A stretch of 64,000 nucleotides of DNA from Bog-756 sp963776225 (GCA_963776225.1 CAVZLL010000002.1:248001-312000), one strand, 5' to 3'; shown: positions 18,150 through 26,557, numbered from the stretch's first letter. The notes: generated from the letters alone by a model not told the origin. Numbers and translations: made by a program.

Positions 18150-19078
18150 GCCCCGGCGAGCGGGTCGAGGTTGTCGATGAGCCGGACCGGGCCGACGGTG
18201 GCCGCGATGAGCAGGCGCAGGGGCCGGGCGCCGGAGACGTCGACCACCGGCTCCAGGTCGTCCGCATCGACCAGCGCGGCGTAGTCGAGGGACACCTCCG
18301 GCTCGGCGGCCACGACGTCCGCCATGGCCGCCTCGACCGAGGCGGCACACGCCCCCCGGGCGAGTGCCGTCGCCCCGGAGCGCAGGGCGCGTGAGAGGGA
18401 GAGGGCCGCCCGCCGCTCCTCGGCCGAGAGGCGGAGGTTGCGGCTCGAGAGGGCCAGCCCGTCGGGATCGCGCACCGTCGCGCAGCCGACCACCTCGACC
18501 GGGAGGGCGAGGTCCCGGACGACCTGGCGGACCACGGCCAGCTGCTGGTAGTCCTTCTCCCCGAAGTAGGCCCGGCACCGGCCGGCGGCCGACAGCAGCT
18601 TGACCACCACCGTGGCCACCCCGTCGAAGTGCCCCGGACGGGAGGCGCCTTCCCAGCGGCGACCGACCGAGGGCGCTGGCAAGGACGTGGTCGGTTCCTC
18701 CGGCCACCCGGGGTACATCTCGGTGACGGTCGGTGCGAAGACCACCGCGGCGCCGGCATCGGTCAGCAGGGCGAGGTCGGACTCCGGGGTGCGGGGATAG
18801 GCCGCCAGATCGCCCGCCTCGCCGAACTGGGTGGGGTTGACGAAGATGGAGACGGCCACGGTGTCGCACTCGGCGGCCGCCCGTTCGACGAGCGAGCGGT
18901 GTCCGTCGTGCAGGGCGCCCATGGTCGGCACCAGGCCCACCGTCCGACCCGCGGTGCGGGCCGCGTCGAGCAGGGCGGAGAAGTCCGCCCGTGATCCGAC
19001 CACCACCGGTATGCCGCGGCGGGTGGCGGATGTCGGCTCCCGGTGCGCGGGCGGGGCGGGGCTGAGGACGGCGGTCAT
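18146..19078 (-). CDS. panC: Pantothenate synthetase
   Basis: Condenses pantoate and beta-alanine using ATP. The nucleotidylyltransferase motif HDGH is at residues 57-60, with VPTMGALHDGHRSLV around it. SIFVNPTQFG, YFGEKDYQQL and LSSRN follow. The 310-residue protein has a short, non-conserved N-terminal leader of about 20 residues. It overlaps both neighbours by four bases. The order DUF2520-panC matches mycobacteria, but panD is absent. Confidence 0.95.
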   Translation of the reverse strand: MTAVLSPAPPAHREPTSATRRGIPVVVGSRADFSALLDAARTAGRTVGLVPTMGALHDGHRSLVERAAAECDTVAVSIFVNPTQFGEAGDLAAYPRTPESDLALLTDAGAAVVFAPTVTEMYPGWPEEPTTSLPAPSVGRRWEGASRPGHFDGVATVVVKLLSAAGRCRAYFGEKDYQQLAVVRQVVRDLALPVEVVGCATVRDPDGLALSSRNLRLSAEERRAALSLSRALRSGATALARGACAASVEAAMADVVAAEPEVSLDYAALVDADDLEPVVDVSGARPLRLLIAATVGPVRLIDNLDPLAGA

Positions 19079-19824
19079 GCCACTTGCTCCGCGGCGGCGT
19101 CAAGCGAGAGGCGCCGGGCGAGTCCGATCAGCGCGTCGTAGCCGGCGAGCTCGGTGCGGTGCCCGGGCATGGCCGCGAGCACCTCCCGGTGTCGGGCCAC
19201 CGTCTCCCAGTCGCCCCTCGCGGCGGGCCCGGTGAGCGCATGGCGGGGGCCGAGGGCGAGTGCGTCCTCGGAGGCCGCGCGGAGGAGGCCGGCGAAGGCG
19301 TCGAGGGGGAGCCCGGCGGTCGCGGCCACCCGCTCGACCTGACCGACCAGCGCCACCAGATGGTTGGCGGCGATGACCGCCGCCGCGTGGTAGGCGGCCC
19401 GGTGCCGGTCGTCGACTTCGACCGGGTGCCCGCCGAGCGCCTCGGCGACGGCCAGGGTCGCCGGGTCGCCGGCCACCGCGAAGGTGATCCCCGATCGCAG
19501 GCGCTCGGACCCGATGGCCGGCGTGGGGAGCGGGACGAGCGGGTGCAGGGAGCCCCTGCGGGGATGGCCCTCCAGCACGTCGAGGCCGAGCGATCCCGAG
19601 AGGTGCACGACCGCGGTGGTGGCCACCGGCTCGATCCGGGCCGCCACCTCGGCCACGACATCGTCGGGGACGGCGAGGAAGAGCAGGTCGACGCCCTGGG
19701 CGGCGGCGGACGGTGGGCGCTCGCGGCCCCACGCGCCATCTGACCGGTACCCCCCGACCGCCTGCAGCGCCGCCATCATCGACCGGCCGGCACGGCCGGG
19801 TCCGACTACGCGGAATGTGGTCAC
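19075..19824 (-). CDS. Rossmann-fold protein with DUF2520 domain
   Basis: A 249-residue protein with an N-terminal NAD(P)-binding Rossmann fold (VVGPGRAG) and a helical DUF2520 C-terminus (AAYHAAAVIAANHLVAL). The family is similar to F420-dependent NADP reductases and to the short dehydrogenase-like protein encoded next to panC in mycobacteria (Rv3603c position). Its substrate is unknown. Fixed linkage to panC and folate genes suggests a role in pantothenate metabolism, perhaps ketopantoate reduction, but that is inference. The GTG at 19824 has AAGGGG upstream, and the protein ends overlapping panC by four bases. Confidence 0.82.
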   Translation of the reverse strand: MTTFRVVGPGRAGRSMMAALQAVGGYRSDGAWGRERPPSAAAQGVDLLFLAVPDDVVAEVAARIEPVATTAVVHLSGSLGLDVLEGHPRRGSLHPLVPLPTPAIGSERLRSGITFAVAGDPATLAVAEALGGHPVEVDDRHRAAYHAAAVIAANHLVALVGQVERVAATAGLPLDAFAGLLRAASEDALALGPRHALTGPAARGDWETVARHREVLAAMPGHRTELAGYDALIGLARRLSLDAAAEQVA

Positions 19825-19891
19825 GAGACCCCTTTCGACGTTCCGGCCCCGATGGGTGCCGTTCGCGTCAGAGAATCCGAGTGTTGCCGGC

Positions 19892-20389
19892 TCAGAGCAT
19901 ACCCACGACCCGGACCTCGCCACCAGCGGAGGCCACGGCGGCCGCGTCGGCCAGGTCCGGGGCCAGCTCGGCGAGGGGGGCGAGGACGAACCGGCGCTCC
20001 CGCCAGCGGGGGTGGGGCAGGGTGAGCTCCGGATCGTCGAGCACGACCCCGTCGAGCCAGACCAGGTCGGCGTCGAGGGTGCGCGGCCCCCAGCGTTCAC
20101 CGCGCACACGGCCGGCCGCCGCCTCCAGACGCCGGCAGAGCCCGAGCAGCCGGTAGGGGTCGGTGCCCGGTGCCACCGCCAGCTCGACCAGCAGGTTGAG
20201 GTACGGGCCCTGCTCGGGACCGCCCACCGGCTCCGTCTCGTAGACCCGGGAGACGGCGCTGACCGGCGGGTCCCCGTCGGCACGGAGCCGGTCCACCGCC
20301 CGTCGCAGGTGGCCGAGGCGGTCGCCGAGGTTGGAGCCGAGCGAGACGAACGCCCGAAGGGAGGGCGGCTCGGCGACGGGCACGGTCAC
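19892..20389 (-). CDS. folK: 6-hydroxymethyl-7,8-dihydropterin pyrophosphokinase (HPPK)
   Basis: Transfers pyrophosphate from ATP to hydroxymethyl-dihydropterin for folate synthesis. SLGSNLGDR opens the fold, SRVYETEPVG follows, and the signature RWGPRTLDADLVWLD has the catalytic Asp residues and metal contacts. Length 165 is normal. The GTG start overlaps the end of folB by four bases. The end is 67 bases from the DUF2520 gene. Confidence 0.95.
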   Translation of the reverse strand: MTVPVAEPPSLRAFVSLGSNLGDRLGHLRRAVDRLRADGDPPVSAVSRVYETEPVGGPEQGPYLNLLVELAVAPGTDPYRLLGLCRRLEAAAGRVRGERWGPRTLDADLVWLDGVVLDDPELTLPHPRWRERRFVLAPLAELAPDLADAAAVASAGGEVRVVGML

Positions 20390-20781
20390 CGGCCGCGGGT
20401 CACCCGCACCCCCACGCTTGCGATGTCCGCGGCCAGGGGCGGCCGGAGCTTTCGCAGGGACACCGTCACCCCGGTGATCCGAGGATCGACGTCCAGCACC
20501 GCGGCGGCCACCCGCGAGACCAGGCCCTCGAGCAGTCCGTACGAACGGGGACCGGCGACCGTGTTCTCGACGACCGCGGCGACCGCGCCGTAGTCGACGG
20601 TGTCCGCCAGCCGGTCCGAGTCGCCGCCCGGACCGAGGTCGACCGCCAGGTCGAGGTCGACCTCGAAGGGCTGGGCGCGGGTCCGTTCCTCGGGGAGCAG
20701 CCCGTGGGTGCCCACCACCCGCAGGCCCCGGAGCTCGATCCGGTCCCCTCCGGCGGGCGCGTCCCGCCCGGGGGGCGGCAT
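20386..20781 (-). CDS. folB: Dihydroneopterin aldolase
   Basis: Folate enzyme that cleaves dihydroneopterin. It has the family opening IELRGLRVVGTHGLLPEERTR, FEVDLDLAVDLG, DTVDYGAVA and the C-terminal VTVSLRKLRPPL block. Length 131 is slightly above the usual 120 owing to an N-terminal extension. It starts at an ATG one base into the stop of the phosphatase-like gene upstream (TGATG), so the genes are coupled. Confidence 0.94.
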   Translation of the reverse strand: MPPPGRDAPAGGDRIELRGLRVVGTHGLLPEERTRAQPFEVDLDLAVDLGPGGDSDRLADTVDYGAVAAVVENTVAGPRSYGLLEGLVSRVAAAVLDVDPRITGVTVSLRKLRPPLAADIASVGVRVTRGR

Positions 20782-21320
20782 CAGGCGGGGCGCGGGGCGC
20801 CGCCGCCGTGTGGGGTCGGGGCCGGGGCGAGCTGGCCGGCCCATGCGACGACCTCGCGCCCGGCGGGACCCATCGGGTGCCCGGTCATGTGCTCGAGCAC
20901 CGTCGTGGCCTGCGGACCGCTCGGAAGACGGTCCGACCACAGCAGATAGCCGGCGATCACCCCGGCGACCCGGTCCCCGAGCTCCTCCTGGTGGACGAGG
21001 ATCCGCTCGCCGTTGGCCAGCCGGGTGTGGAGGTCCCGGTAGACCTCTGCCAGCACGGTCCGCACGTCGCCCGACGCGGGCAGCGGGTAGTGGACGCTTG
21101 CCAGCTCCTTCTCCTCGTAGGCCTGCAGGTTGTGGGAGGAGGGCAGCAGCGACACCACCCGGGTGAACCCCTGGACCTGGAGCCAGATGATCTCCTCCTG
21201 GCGCCGTACCTTGCGGTGGTTGGGGGCGAAGCCGCCGGGCCGCTCGCTCATCGCCAGCCGGTCCCTGATCACCCAGGTGAAGTTGCGCGGGGGGATCCCC
21301 GCCGCCCACTTGCCCTTCAC
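20781..21320 (-). CDS. Dual-specificity-phosphatase-like protein lacking the catalytic cysteine
   Basis: 179 residues with the shape of a dual-specificity phosphatase: N-terminal NFTWVIRDRLAMSERPG, a TRVVSLLPS strand, and a P-loop position read as VHQEELGDRVAGVIAGYLL. The active loop of this fold is HCxxGxxR (Cys-X5-Arg). Here His110 and Arg117 are kept but the catalytic Cys is Gln111. Catalysis by the normal phosphocysteine route is therefore not possible, and the protein may bind a phosphorylated ligand instead. The GTG start has GGAGG upstream and overlaps folP by four bases; its stop overlaps folB. Being locked into the folate operon suggests a folate-related role, possibly binding a pterin phosphate (inference). 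Confidence 0.72.
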   Translation of the reverse strand: MKGKWAAGIPPRNFTWVIRDRLAMSERPGGFAPNHRKVRRQEEIIWLQVQGFTRVVSLLPSSHNLQAYEEKELASVHYPLPASGDVRTVLAEVYRDLHTRLANGERILVHQEELGDRVAGVIAGYLLWSDRLPSGPQATTVLEHMTGHPMGPAGREVVAWAGQLAPAPTPHGGGAPRPA

Positions 21321-22195
21321 GCTCCGACCTCCGTGTCCGCCATCGGTCTCCGCGGGCCCGGCGGTCCTGCCCGCTCCGCCCGTGCCGCCGCACGGGCGTC
21401 CACCCTGCCGACGAGGAGTGCGGCCTGCACGGTGGCCGCCACGTCGTGGACCCGGACCATACCCGCACCGCGGGCGAGGGCCCAGGTTGCCGTCGCCAGC
21501 GATCCCGGGAGCCGCTCGGCGACCGGGAGCGGCTCGCCGGCCGGTCCGGCCCCGACCGCGCCCAGGAATCCCTTCCGGCTGGTGCCCACCAGGACCGGAT
21601 AGCCGCTCGCCACCAGCGTGTCGAGGCCTGCGAGCAGGGACAGATTGTGCTCGACCGTCTTCCCGAAGCCGATGCCCGGATCGATCCAGACCTCGGCGAC
21701 CCCTGCCCCGGTGGCCTGCACCGCCCGGTCCACGAGCAGGTCCCGGACCTCGGCCACCACGTCGTCGTAGCGGGGATCGTCCTGCATCGAGGCAGGCGTG
21801 CCCCGGCGGTGCATGGCAACCCACCCAACCCCGCAGCGGGCGGCCACCGGCCAGAGCGAGGCCGACACGTCGTTGACGAGGGTCGCGCCCTCGCCCACCG
21901 CTGCCTCGGCCACCACGTCCTTCGAGGTGTCGACCGACACCCGGACGTGGGGAGCCAGGGCCCGGATTACCGGGAGCACCCGGCGCAGCTCCTCTTCGAC
22001 CGGCACCGGCGCGGCGCCCGGCCGGGTCGACTCGCCTCCGACGTCGACGATGTCGGCGCCTTCGTCGATCATCTCGTGACCTCTGGTGATGGCTCGATCA
22101 CTCTCGAACCACGAACCGCCGTCGGAGAAGGAGTCGGGGGTCACGTTGAGGATCCCCATGACCAGGGCGCGCTCCTCTGCAGCGGGGTGGGGCAT
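21317..22195 (-). CDS. folP: Dihydropteroate synthase
   Basis: Condenses hydroxymethyl-dihydropterin diphosphate with p-aminobenzoate; the target of sulfonamides. Motifs: MGILNVTPDSFSDGG, DVGGESTRPGA, VSVDTSK, NDVSA, DPGIGFGKT, GTSRKGFLG and a closing RVHDVAAT. Length 292 is normal. Its ATG is preceded by TACGCT at a leaderless distance with no Shine-Dalgarno site. It is followed by the phosphatase-like gene. Confidence 0.95.
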   Translation of the reverse strand: MPHPAAEERALVMGILNVTPDSFSDGGSWFESDRAITRGHEMIDEGADIVDVGGESTRPGAAPVPVEEELRRVLPVIRALAPHVRVSVDTSKDVVAEAAVGEGATLVNDVSASLWPVAARCGVGWVAMHRRGTPASMQDDPRYDDVVAEVRDLLVDRAVQATGAGVAEVWIDPGIGFGKTVEHNLSLLAGLDTLVASGYPVLVGTSRKGFLGAVGAGPAGEPLPVAERLPGSLATATWALARGAGMVRVHDVAATVQAALLVGRVDARAAARAERAGPPGPRRPMADTEVGA

Positions 22196-22202
22196 CGGCC
22201 AC

Positions 22203-22208
22203 AGCGTA
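22203..22208 (-). promoter_or_regulatory. Leaderless-type -10 box for folP
   Basis: TACGCT on the minus strand is seven bases before the folP ATG. It lies in the 51-base gap behind folE, so folP may be transcribed separately from folE. Confidence 0.45.
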
Positions 22209-22246
22209 AACCAGGCCGATCCGACCCGCGGGGGCCGCGGTCCGGT

Positions 22247-22816
22247 TCAGCGGCCCCGGACGAACTGCATCGCCTCGAACCGGGTGGAGGCGTCGGTGCG
22301 GAACAGGCCACGGACTGCGGAGGTCACCGTCGAGGTGCCCGACTTCTTCACCCCCCGCATCGACATGCAGAGATGCTCGGCGTCGACCACCACCAGGACC
22401 CCGATCGGCTCCAGCGCCCTCTCGATCGCGTCGGCGATCTCCGTGGTCATCCGCTCCTGGACCTGGAGGCGCTTCGCGTAGCCGTCGACCAGGCGCGCCA
22501 GCTTGGACAGACCGGTGATGCGGCCGTCCTTGCCGGGGATGTAGGCGACGTGGGCCCGCCCCATGAACGGCACCATGTGGTGCTCGCAGAGCGACGCGAA
22601 GGGGATGTCCCGGACCATGACCATCTCGTCGTGCTCGGCGGCGAAGCCGACCTCGAGGTGGTCGGCCGGGTTCTCGCCGAACCCAGCGAAGAGCTCCTCG
22701 TACATCCTGGCCACCCGGCCCGGTGTCTTCTGCAGGCCGTCCCGGGTCGGGTCCTCGCCGATTGCCGACAGGATCTCGAGGACGGCCCGCTCGATGCGTT
22801 CCTTGTCCACGCTCAC
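22247..22816 (-). CDS. folE: GTP cyclohydrolase I
   Basis: First folate enzyme; it opens GTP to dihydroneopterin triphosphate. Zinc ligands are in SLCEHHMVPF and EHLCMSMRG, and GRITGLSKLARLV and QVQERMT follow. I use the GTG at 22816 (GAGAGG upstream), which gives 189 residues. A longer start would run into the hpt stop. It sits 25 bases behind hpt. In mycobacteria ftsH separates hpt and folE, but there is none here. Confidence 0.95.
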   Translation of the reverse strand: MSVDKERIERAVLEILSAIGEDPTRDGLQKTPGRVARMYEELFAGFGENPADHLEVGFAAEHDEMVMVRDIPFASLCEHHMVPFMGRAHVAYIPGKDGRITGLSKLARLVDGYAKRLQVQERMTTEIADAIERALEPIGVLVVVDAEHLCMSMRGVKKSGTSTVTSAVRGLFRTDASTRFEAMQFVRGR

Positions 22817-22841
22817 CGGTTGCCCACCTCTCCGTCCGCGG

Positions 22842-23423
22842 CTATCCGACCGGCCCGGCGTACGCATGGATCGCCGGGAGGTTGCGGTACCGCTCTCCCA
22901 CGTCGAGGCCGTAGCCGACCACGAAGTCGGCCGGGATGTGGAAGCCGACGTACCGCAGGTCGAGCGCGGTCCGCTGCTGGCCGTCCTTGACCAGGAGCGC
23001 GCAGACCTCGAGGCTCGCCGGCTGACGGGCGAGCAGGTAGCGCTGGAGGTAGCTGAGGGTGAGCCCGCTGTCGACGATGTCCTCCACCACGAGCACGTGG
23101 CGACCCAGCAGGTCGACGTCCAGGTCCTTGACGATCCTGACCACCCCGGACGTCCGGGTCGCGCTCCCGTACGACGAGATCGCCATGAAGTCGACCTCGG
23201 CCGGCAGGGCGATGGCCCGGGAGAGGTCGCTCATGAACATGAAGGCGCCCTTGAGCACCCCGACCAGGAGCGGAGCCCGCCCGGCGTAGTCGGCGGTGAT
23301 CGCCGCGCCGAGCTCGGCGATGCGGGCCTGCAGCACGTCCTCGGGGACGATCACCTCGCCGACCTCGACACCCTCCGCGAGGGGAGCCGCCACGCCGGCG
23401 TGCCGGCTCCCGTGGATCGTCAC
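22842..23423 (-). CDS. hpt: Hypoxanthine phosphoribosyltransferase
   Basis: Purine salvage enzyme. The PRPP-binding motif VLVVEDIVDSGLT is conserved, with LVGVLKGAFMFMSDL and VDFMAISSYG upstream and the FVVGYGLD block near the end. The 193-residue length is typical. It starts in a four-base overlap with the tilS stop. tilS-hpt is a classical gene pair. Confidence 0.94.
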   Translation of the reverse strand: MTIHGSRHAGVAAPLAEGVEVGEVIVPEDVLQARIAELGAAITADYAGRAPLLVGVLKGAFMFMSDLSRAIALPAEVDFMAISSYGSATRTSGVVRIVKDLDVDLLGRHVLVVEDIVDSGLTLSYLQRYLLARQPASLEVCALLVKDGQQRTALDLRYVGFHIPADFVVGYGLDVGERYRNLPAIHAYAGPVG

Positions 23424-24322
23424 GGCGCGACTGTACCGGAGCGTCGGACGGGCCCGACCATGGCGATCGAGAGGCGGCCGCGGGACCGGGTCACCCGCAG
23501 TCCCCCCGCGAGCTCGGTGGCGCGGTGCTCGAGGCGGGCCACCTCGAGCACCCGGTCCACCGCCCCGAGGGACGGCGGATGGGCTTCCGGACCGGTGAGC
23601 CACCGCCGCACCGTGCGCCGGGCGAGGGGTTCCGGGGCCGCGGCCAGCGCGGCCGCGTCCGTCGGGTCGATCAGGTCGCCCATCCGGTCGAGGAGGTCGG
23701 CGTCGCCGGCGAGGACCCCGGCCTGGCGGGCCAGCACCGGCACCATGTCCCGGCCGGCGATGGCCGAGCACAGCGGGAGCAGCTCCGCCCGCACCCGGTT
23801 GCGGACGAACCGCTCCTCGTGGTTGGACGGGTCGCGGACCGGGCTGAGGGCCAGTTGCTCACAGAGAGCCGCCGTCTCCGCCCGACGCAGATCGAGCAGG
23901 GGATGGACCGGCCCGACCCTCATGGCCGCGAGACCGTGGACGCCCGAGCCGCGCAACAGGTTGAGGAGGACGGTCTCCGCCTGGTCGTCGGCCGTGTGGC
24001 CGGTGGCGGCCCCCGGACCGATCACCTGCCGGCGGGCGGCGCGGGCCCGGGCTTCGAGGTTCGGTCCGTCGGAGAGCCGGACCCGCTCGGACCGGAACGC
24101 CGCTCCGAAGCGCACTGCGGCCGCGGCCACCACCTCCGCCTCGGCCGCCGATCCTTCGCGCAGGCCGTGGTCGACGTGGACTGCGGTCACCCGGCAGCCG
24201 GCAGCAGTCGCGAGGACCAGCAGGGCCAGCGAGTCGGGGCCTCCGGACACGGCGCAGACCAGCGGGTCACCCGGTGGGGGGAACGTGCAGCGCCCGAGCA
24301 GCTCCCCCACCATGTCGGGCAC
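23420..24322 (-). CDS. tilS: tRNA(Ile)-lysidine synthase
   Basis: Modifies the wobble cytidine of tRNA-Ile(CAU) so that it reads AUA. The ATP pyrophosphatase P-loop AVSGGPDSLALL is at residues 24-35, with VHVDHGLREGS, ATGHTADDQAETVLLNLLRGSG and FVRNRVRAELLP following. I start at the GTG at 24322 (MPDMVGELLG), giving 300 residues; a start at 24355 overlapping the zincin stop is also possible, as no clear ribosome-binding site decides it. It ends overlapping hpt by four bases. Confidence 0.92.
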   Translation of the reverse strand: MPDMVGELLGRCTFPPPGDPLVCAVSGGPDSLALLVLATAAGCRVTAVHVDHGLREGSAAEAEVVAAAAVRFGAAFRSERVRLSDGPNLEARARAARRQVIGPGAATGHTADDQAETVLLNLLRGSGVHGLAAMRVGPVHPLLDLRRAETAALCEQLALSPVRDPSNHEERFVRNRVRAELLPLCSAIAGRDMVPVLARQAGVLAGDADLLDRMGDLIDPTDAAALAAAPEPLARRTVRRWLTGPEAHPPSLGAVDRVLEVARLEHRATELAGGLRVTRSRGRLSIAMVGPVRRSGTVAP

Positions 24323-24329
24323 GGGGAGG

Positions 24330-25493
24330 TCAGGAGGCAACGGCGGGTGTTGCACCGACCCGGGAGACCCAGGTCGCCGGATTGCGGATCTCCTCCAGGG
24401 TCGGGAGCCACTCGGGTCCGCGCCAGGCACGGTCGAGCAGCGCCGGCCCACCCGACCCCTCGACCGCGGCGATGAAGCGTTCGCCCTCCTCGTACTGGCG
24501 CATCTTGGCCTCGATCCCGATGAGCTGCTGGAGGAGCCGGGCCAGGCCGTGGGCCTGCTTGCGCCGCTGGCGGAGCACCTCGGCGAAGCGGGCGGCACTC
24601 GGGATGCCGGCCGCGCCGGCGCGGTCCATGGTCACGTCCCCGTGTCCCTCGAGGAGGCTCATCAGGGCCTGGATGCGGTGGAGGCCCTCGAGTTGTTCGG
24701 GGGTGGCCACCAGGCCGAGGGCCCCGTTGTCCTGCAACGGGTTGCGGCCGGCCCGGATCTCGGCGACCATCCGCCTGAGCGACTCGGCCAGCCGGGCCGG
24801 ATCGGGCTCGAGCGAGCCGATGCCCTCCTCGACCAGGGAGACGAAGTACCCGCGCATCCAGGGGATGGCGGTGAACTGGCAGCGGTGGGTGACCTCGTGG
24901 AGCGCCAGCCAGAGCCGGAACTCGTGGGGATCGAAGCCGTGCTCCTGCTCGAGGGCGACCACGTTGGGACCGACGAAGTAGACAAGGTCCTGGTCGTCGG
25001 TGGCCTCCTCGGTCAGCAGGAGGTCGTACTGACCGAGCACCCGGGTGGAGAGCCAGCCGAGGACCACCCCCATCTGGGCACCGGTTGCCGCGCGTCCTGC
25101 GCTCGCCAGGGGTCCTGCGATCCGGGCGGTCAGCAGGTTGGCCCGCGCCAACCGGGACGGGTCGAGACGGTCGAGGTGCGGGCCGAGCAGTCGCTGGAAG
25201 CTGGCGACGTTGGCGCTGACCCAGCCGGCGCGGTCGGTGACCCGGGCCCGGGCCGGTCCTGCCGCCGATCGTAGCCCGGTCGACTCGGCCACCAACTCCT
25301 CCGCCTGGGCGGTGAGCTCGGCGAAGTCGGCCTGGAGCAGGTCCGGTCGGTAGGGTGCGGGCACCCTGGTCCGGTTCCCCACCCAGGCGGCCACACGCTC
25401 TGCGGTGTCCCAGCCGACGGCGCCCGCGCCCGCCGCGGGCTCGTCGCCGGGCACGTCGACCACATCGGGGGGGCTGGCATCGGTGGGAGGCAC
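24330..25493 (-). CDS. DUF2342 (zincin-like) putative zinc metallopeptidase
   Basis: 387 residues. The zinc-binding HEVTH (residues 199-203) lies in WLALHEVTHRCQF, preceded by YFVGPNVVALEQEHGFDPHEF, a block typical of this actinobacterial family. The first 150 residues are helical. A Glu in SLVEEG about 20 residues after the HEVTH may be the third zinc ligand. The family has been linked in databases to coenzyme F420 biosynthesis by co-occurrence, but its substrate is unknown and it has no signal peptide. The GTG start is next to a TACACT -10 box, so it is likely leaderless. It is placed between the anti-sigma gene and tilS. Confidence 0.8.
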   Translation of the reverse strand: MPPTDASPPDVVDVPGDEPAAGAGAVGWDTAERVAAWVGNRTRVPAPYRPDLLQADFAELTAQAEELVAESTGLRSAAGPARARVTDRAGWVSANVASFQRLLGPHLDRLDPSRLARANLLTARIAGPLASAGRAATGAQMGVVLGWLSTRVLGQYDLLLTEEATDDQDLVYFVGPNVVALEQEHGFDPHEFRLWLALHEVTHRCQFTAIPWMRGYFVSLVEEGIGSLEPDPARLAESLRRMVAEIRAGRNPLQDNGALGLVATPEQLEGLHRIQALMSLLEGHGDVTMDRAGAAGIPSAARFAEVLRQRRKQAHGLARLLQQLIGIEAKMRQYEEGERFIAAVEGSGGPALLDRAWRGPEWLPTLEEIRNPATWVSRVGATPAVAS

Positions 25494-25500
25494 GGTGCCC

Positions 25501-25506
25501 AGTGTA
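25501..25506 (-). promoter_or_regulatory. Leaderless-type -10 box for the DUF2342 gene
   Basis: TACACT on the minus strand is separated by seven bases from the GTG at 25493. No Shine-Dalgarno site is present, and the box supports this start over longer in-frame alternatives. Confidence 0.5.
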
Positions 25507-25546
25507 GGGACGTGGGCCGTGCCCGGGGCGGTCGGAGGAGGAGCGG

Positions 25547-25870
25547 TCAGCTGGGGGCGGGATTGCTCTCCGCCCGGAGTGCATCGGCGACCCTGGCGAT
25601 GAGCGACTCGGGCACCCGGTCCTTGCAGCGGTTGGCGATCAGCCTCCTGAGCTCCGACTCGAACCCGTAGGCGTCCACACACGGCCCACAGAGGTCGAGA
25701 TGCCGGGCGATCTCCACCCGGCGCTGCTCGGTGAGCTCACCGTCGAGGTACGTGTAGAGCTTCTCGATCGTCTCGTCGCAGCCCACGAATCCGGCCGGGC
25801 GGTCCTCCGCCTCCGGTACGCCGGCACCCGGGGTCCCTCCGCCGGTCTCTCGCTCTCGGTCTCCTCCCAC
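25547..25870 (-). CDS. rsrA: RsrA-like zinc anti-sigma factor
   Basis: A 107-residue protein with the ZAS signature His57-x3-Cys61-x2-Cys64 (HLDLCGPC) and a further Cys31 in GCDETIEKL. In RsrA these residues bind zinc and form a disulfide under oxidative stress, releasing SigR. LYTYLDGELTEQ is the usual sigma-binding helix. It lies eleven bases behind the sigma gene and must be co-transcribed. The Gly/Glu-rich N-terminus is not conserved, so the start could be downstream. Assignment is by motif and position. Confidence 0.88.
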   Translation of the reverse strand: MGGDRERETGGGTPGAGVPEAEDRPAGFVGCDETIEKLYTYLDGELTEQRRVEIARHLDLCGPCVDAYGFESELRRLIANRCKDRVPESLIARVADALRAESNPAPS

Positions 25871-25881
25871 GTTCGGCGCTC

Positions 25882-26460
25882 CTACCTGGCCTCGTCGGAG
25901 GCCCCTACCAGGCCCCGGCTCCGTCCACGCTCTACCAACGCCTTCTGCAGCGCCCTTCTTCCACGGTGGATCCTGCTCATCACGGTACCGATCGGCACAT
26001 CGGTGATCTCGGCGATCTCCTTGTAGGAGAACCCTTCGACGTCGGCGAGCAGCACCGCCATCCGGAACGCCTCGGGAAGCGACTCGATGGCCTCTTTGAC
26101 GTCGGTGTCGGTGAAGTGGTCGAGCGCCTCGTCCTCCGCGCTCCGCCCGAGGCCCGCCGAGGGATCGCCGGCCAGGTGGTGGTAGAGGTAGAGGTCCTCG
26201 ACGTCCTCGACGTCGGCGATCTCAGGACGGCGTTTCCGGGCGCGGTAGATGTTGATGTAGGTGTTGGTCAGGATCCGGTAGAGCCACGCCTTCAGGTTGG
26301 TCCCGCTCTCGAAGGTGCCGAAGGCCCGGTACGCCTTCAGGTACGTCTCCTGGACCAGGTCCTCCGCGTCGGACGGGTTGCGGGTCATCCGGAGCGCCGC
26401 GGTGTAGAGGGCGGGCATGTACTCCATCGCCAGATCGGAGAACGTCGCCTGATCGGCCAT
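25882..26460 (-). CDS. sigR: SigR/SigH-family ECF sigma factor
   Basis: ECF sigma factor of 192 residues. Region 2 begins in ALRMTRNPSDAEDLVQETYLKAYRAF and continues through NLKAWLYRILTNTYINIYRARKR; region 4 is SLPEAFRMAVLLADVEGFSYKEIAEITDVPIGTVMSRIHRGRRAL. This closely matches SigR (Streptomyces) and SigH (mycobacteria), which control thiol-oxidative stress genes. Its anti-sigma is immediately downstream. The ATG follows a TAGGGT -10 box at leaderless distance. No GGGAAT/GTT-type autoregulatory promoter was seen in the 97 bases upstream. Confidence 0.93.
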   Translation of the reverse strand: MADQATFSDLAMEYMPALYTAALRMTRNPSDAEDLVQETYLKAYRAFGTFESGTNLKAWLYRILTNTYINIYRARKRRPEIADVEDVEDLYLYHHLAGDPSAGLGRSAEDEALDHFTDTDVKEAIESLPEAFRMAVLLADVEGFSYKEIAEITDVPIGTVMSRIHRGRRALQKALVERGRSRGLVGASDEAR

Positions 26461-26466
26461 GCGGAA

Positions 26467-26472
26467 ACCCTA
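26467..26472 (-). promoter_or_regulatory. Leaderless-type -10 box for the sigR-like gene
   Basis: TAGGGT on the minus strand is six bases before the ATG. No Shine-Dalgarno site exists in the intervening bases. Confidence 0.45.
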
Positions 26473-26557
26473 CACAGCCGCGGGACGGCACCCGTTCGGC
26501 GACCAGTGGCGACCACGTCCGGGGGCGTGACCGCGACCGTCGCCGGCACCGGTGCCG

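Noticed and set aside
26461..26557. SigR-type autoregulatory promoter before the sigma gene
   Set aside because: No GGGAAT with a GTT element about 18-19 bases away could be found.
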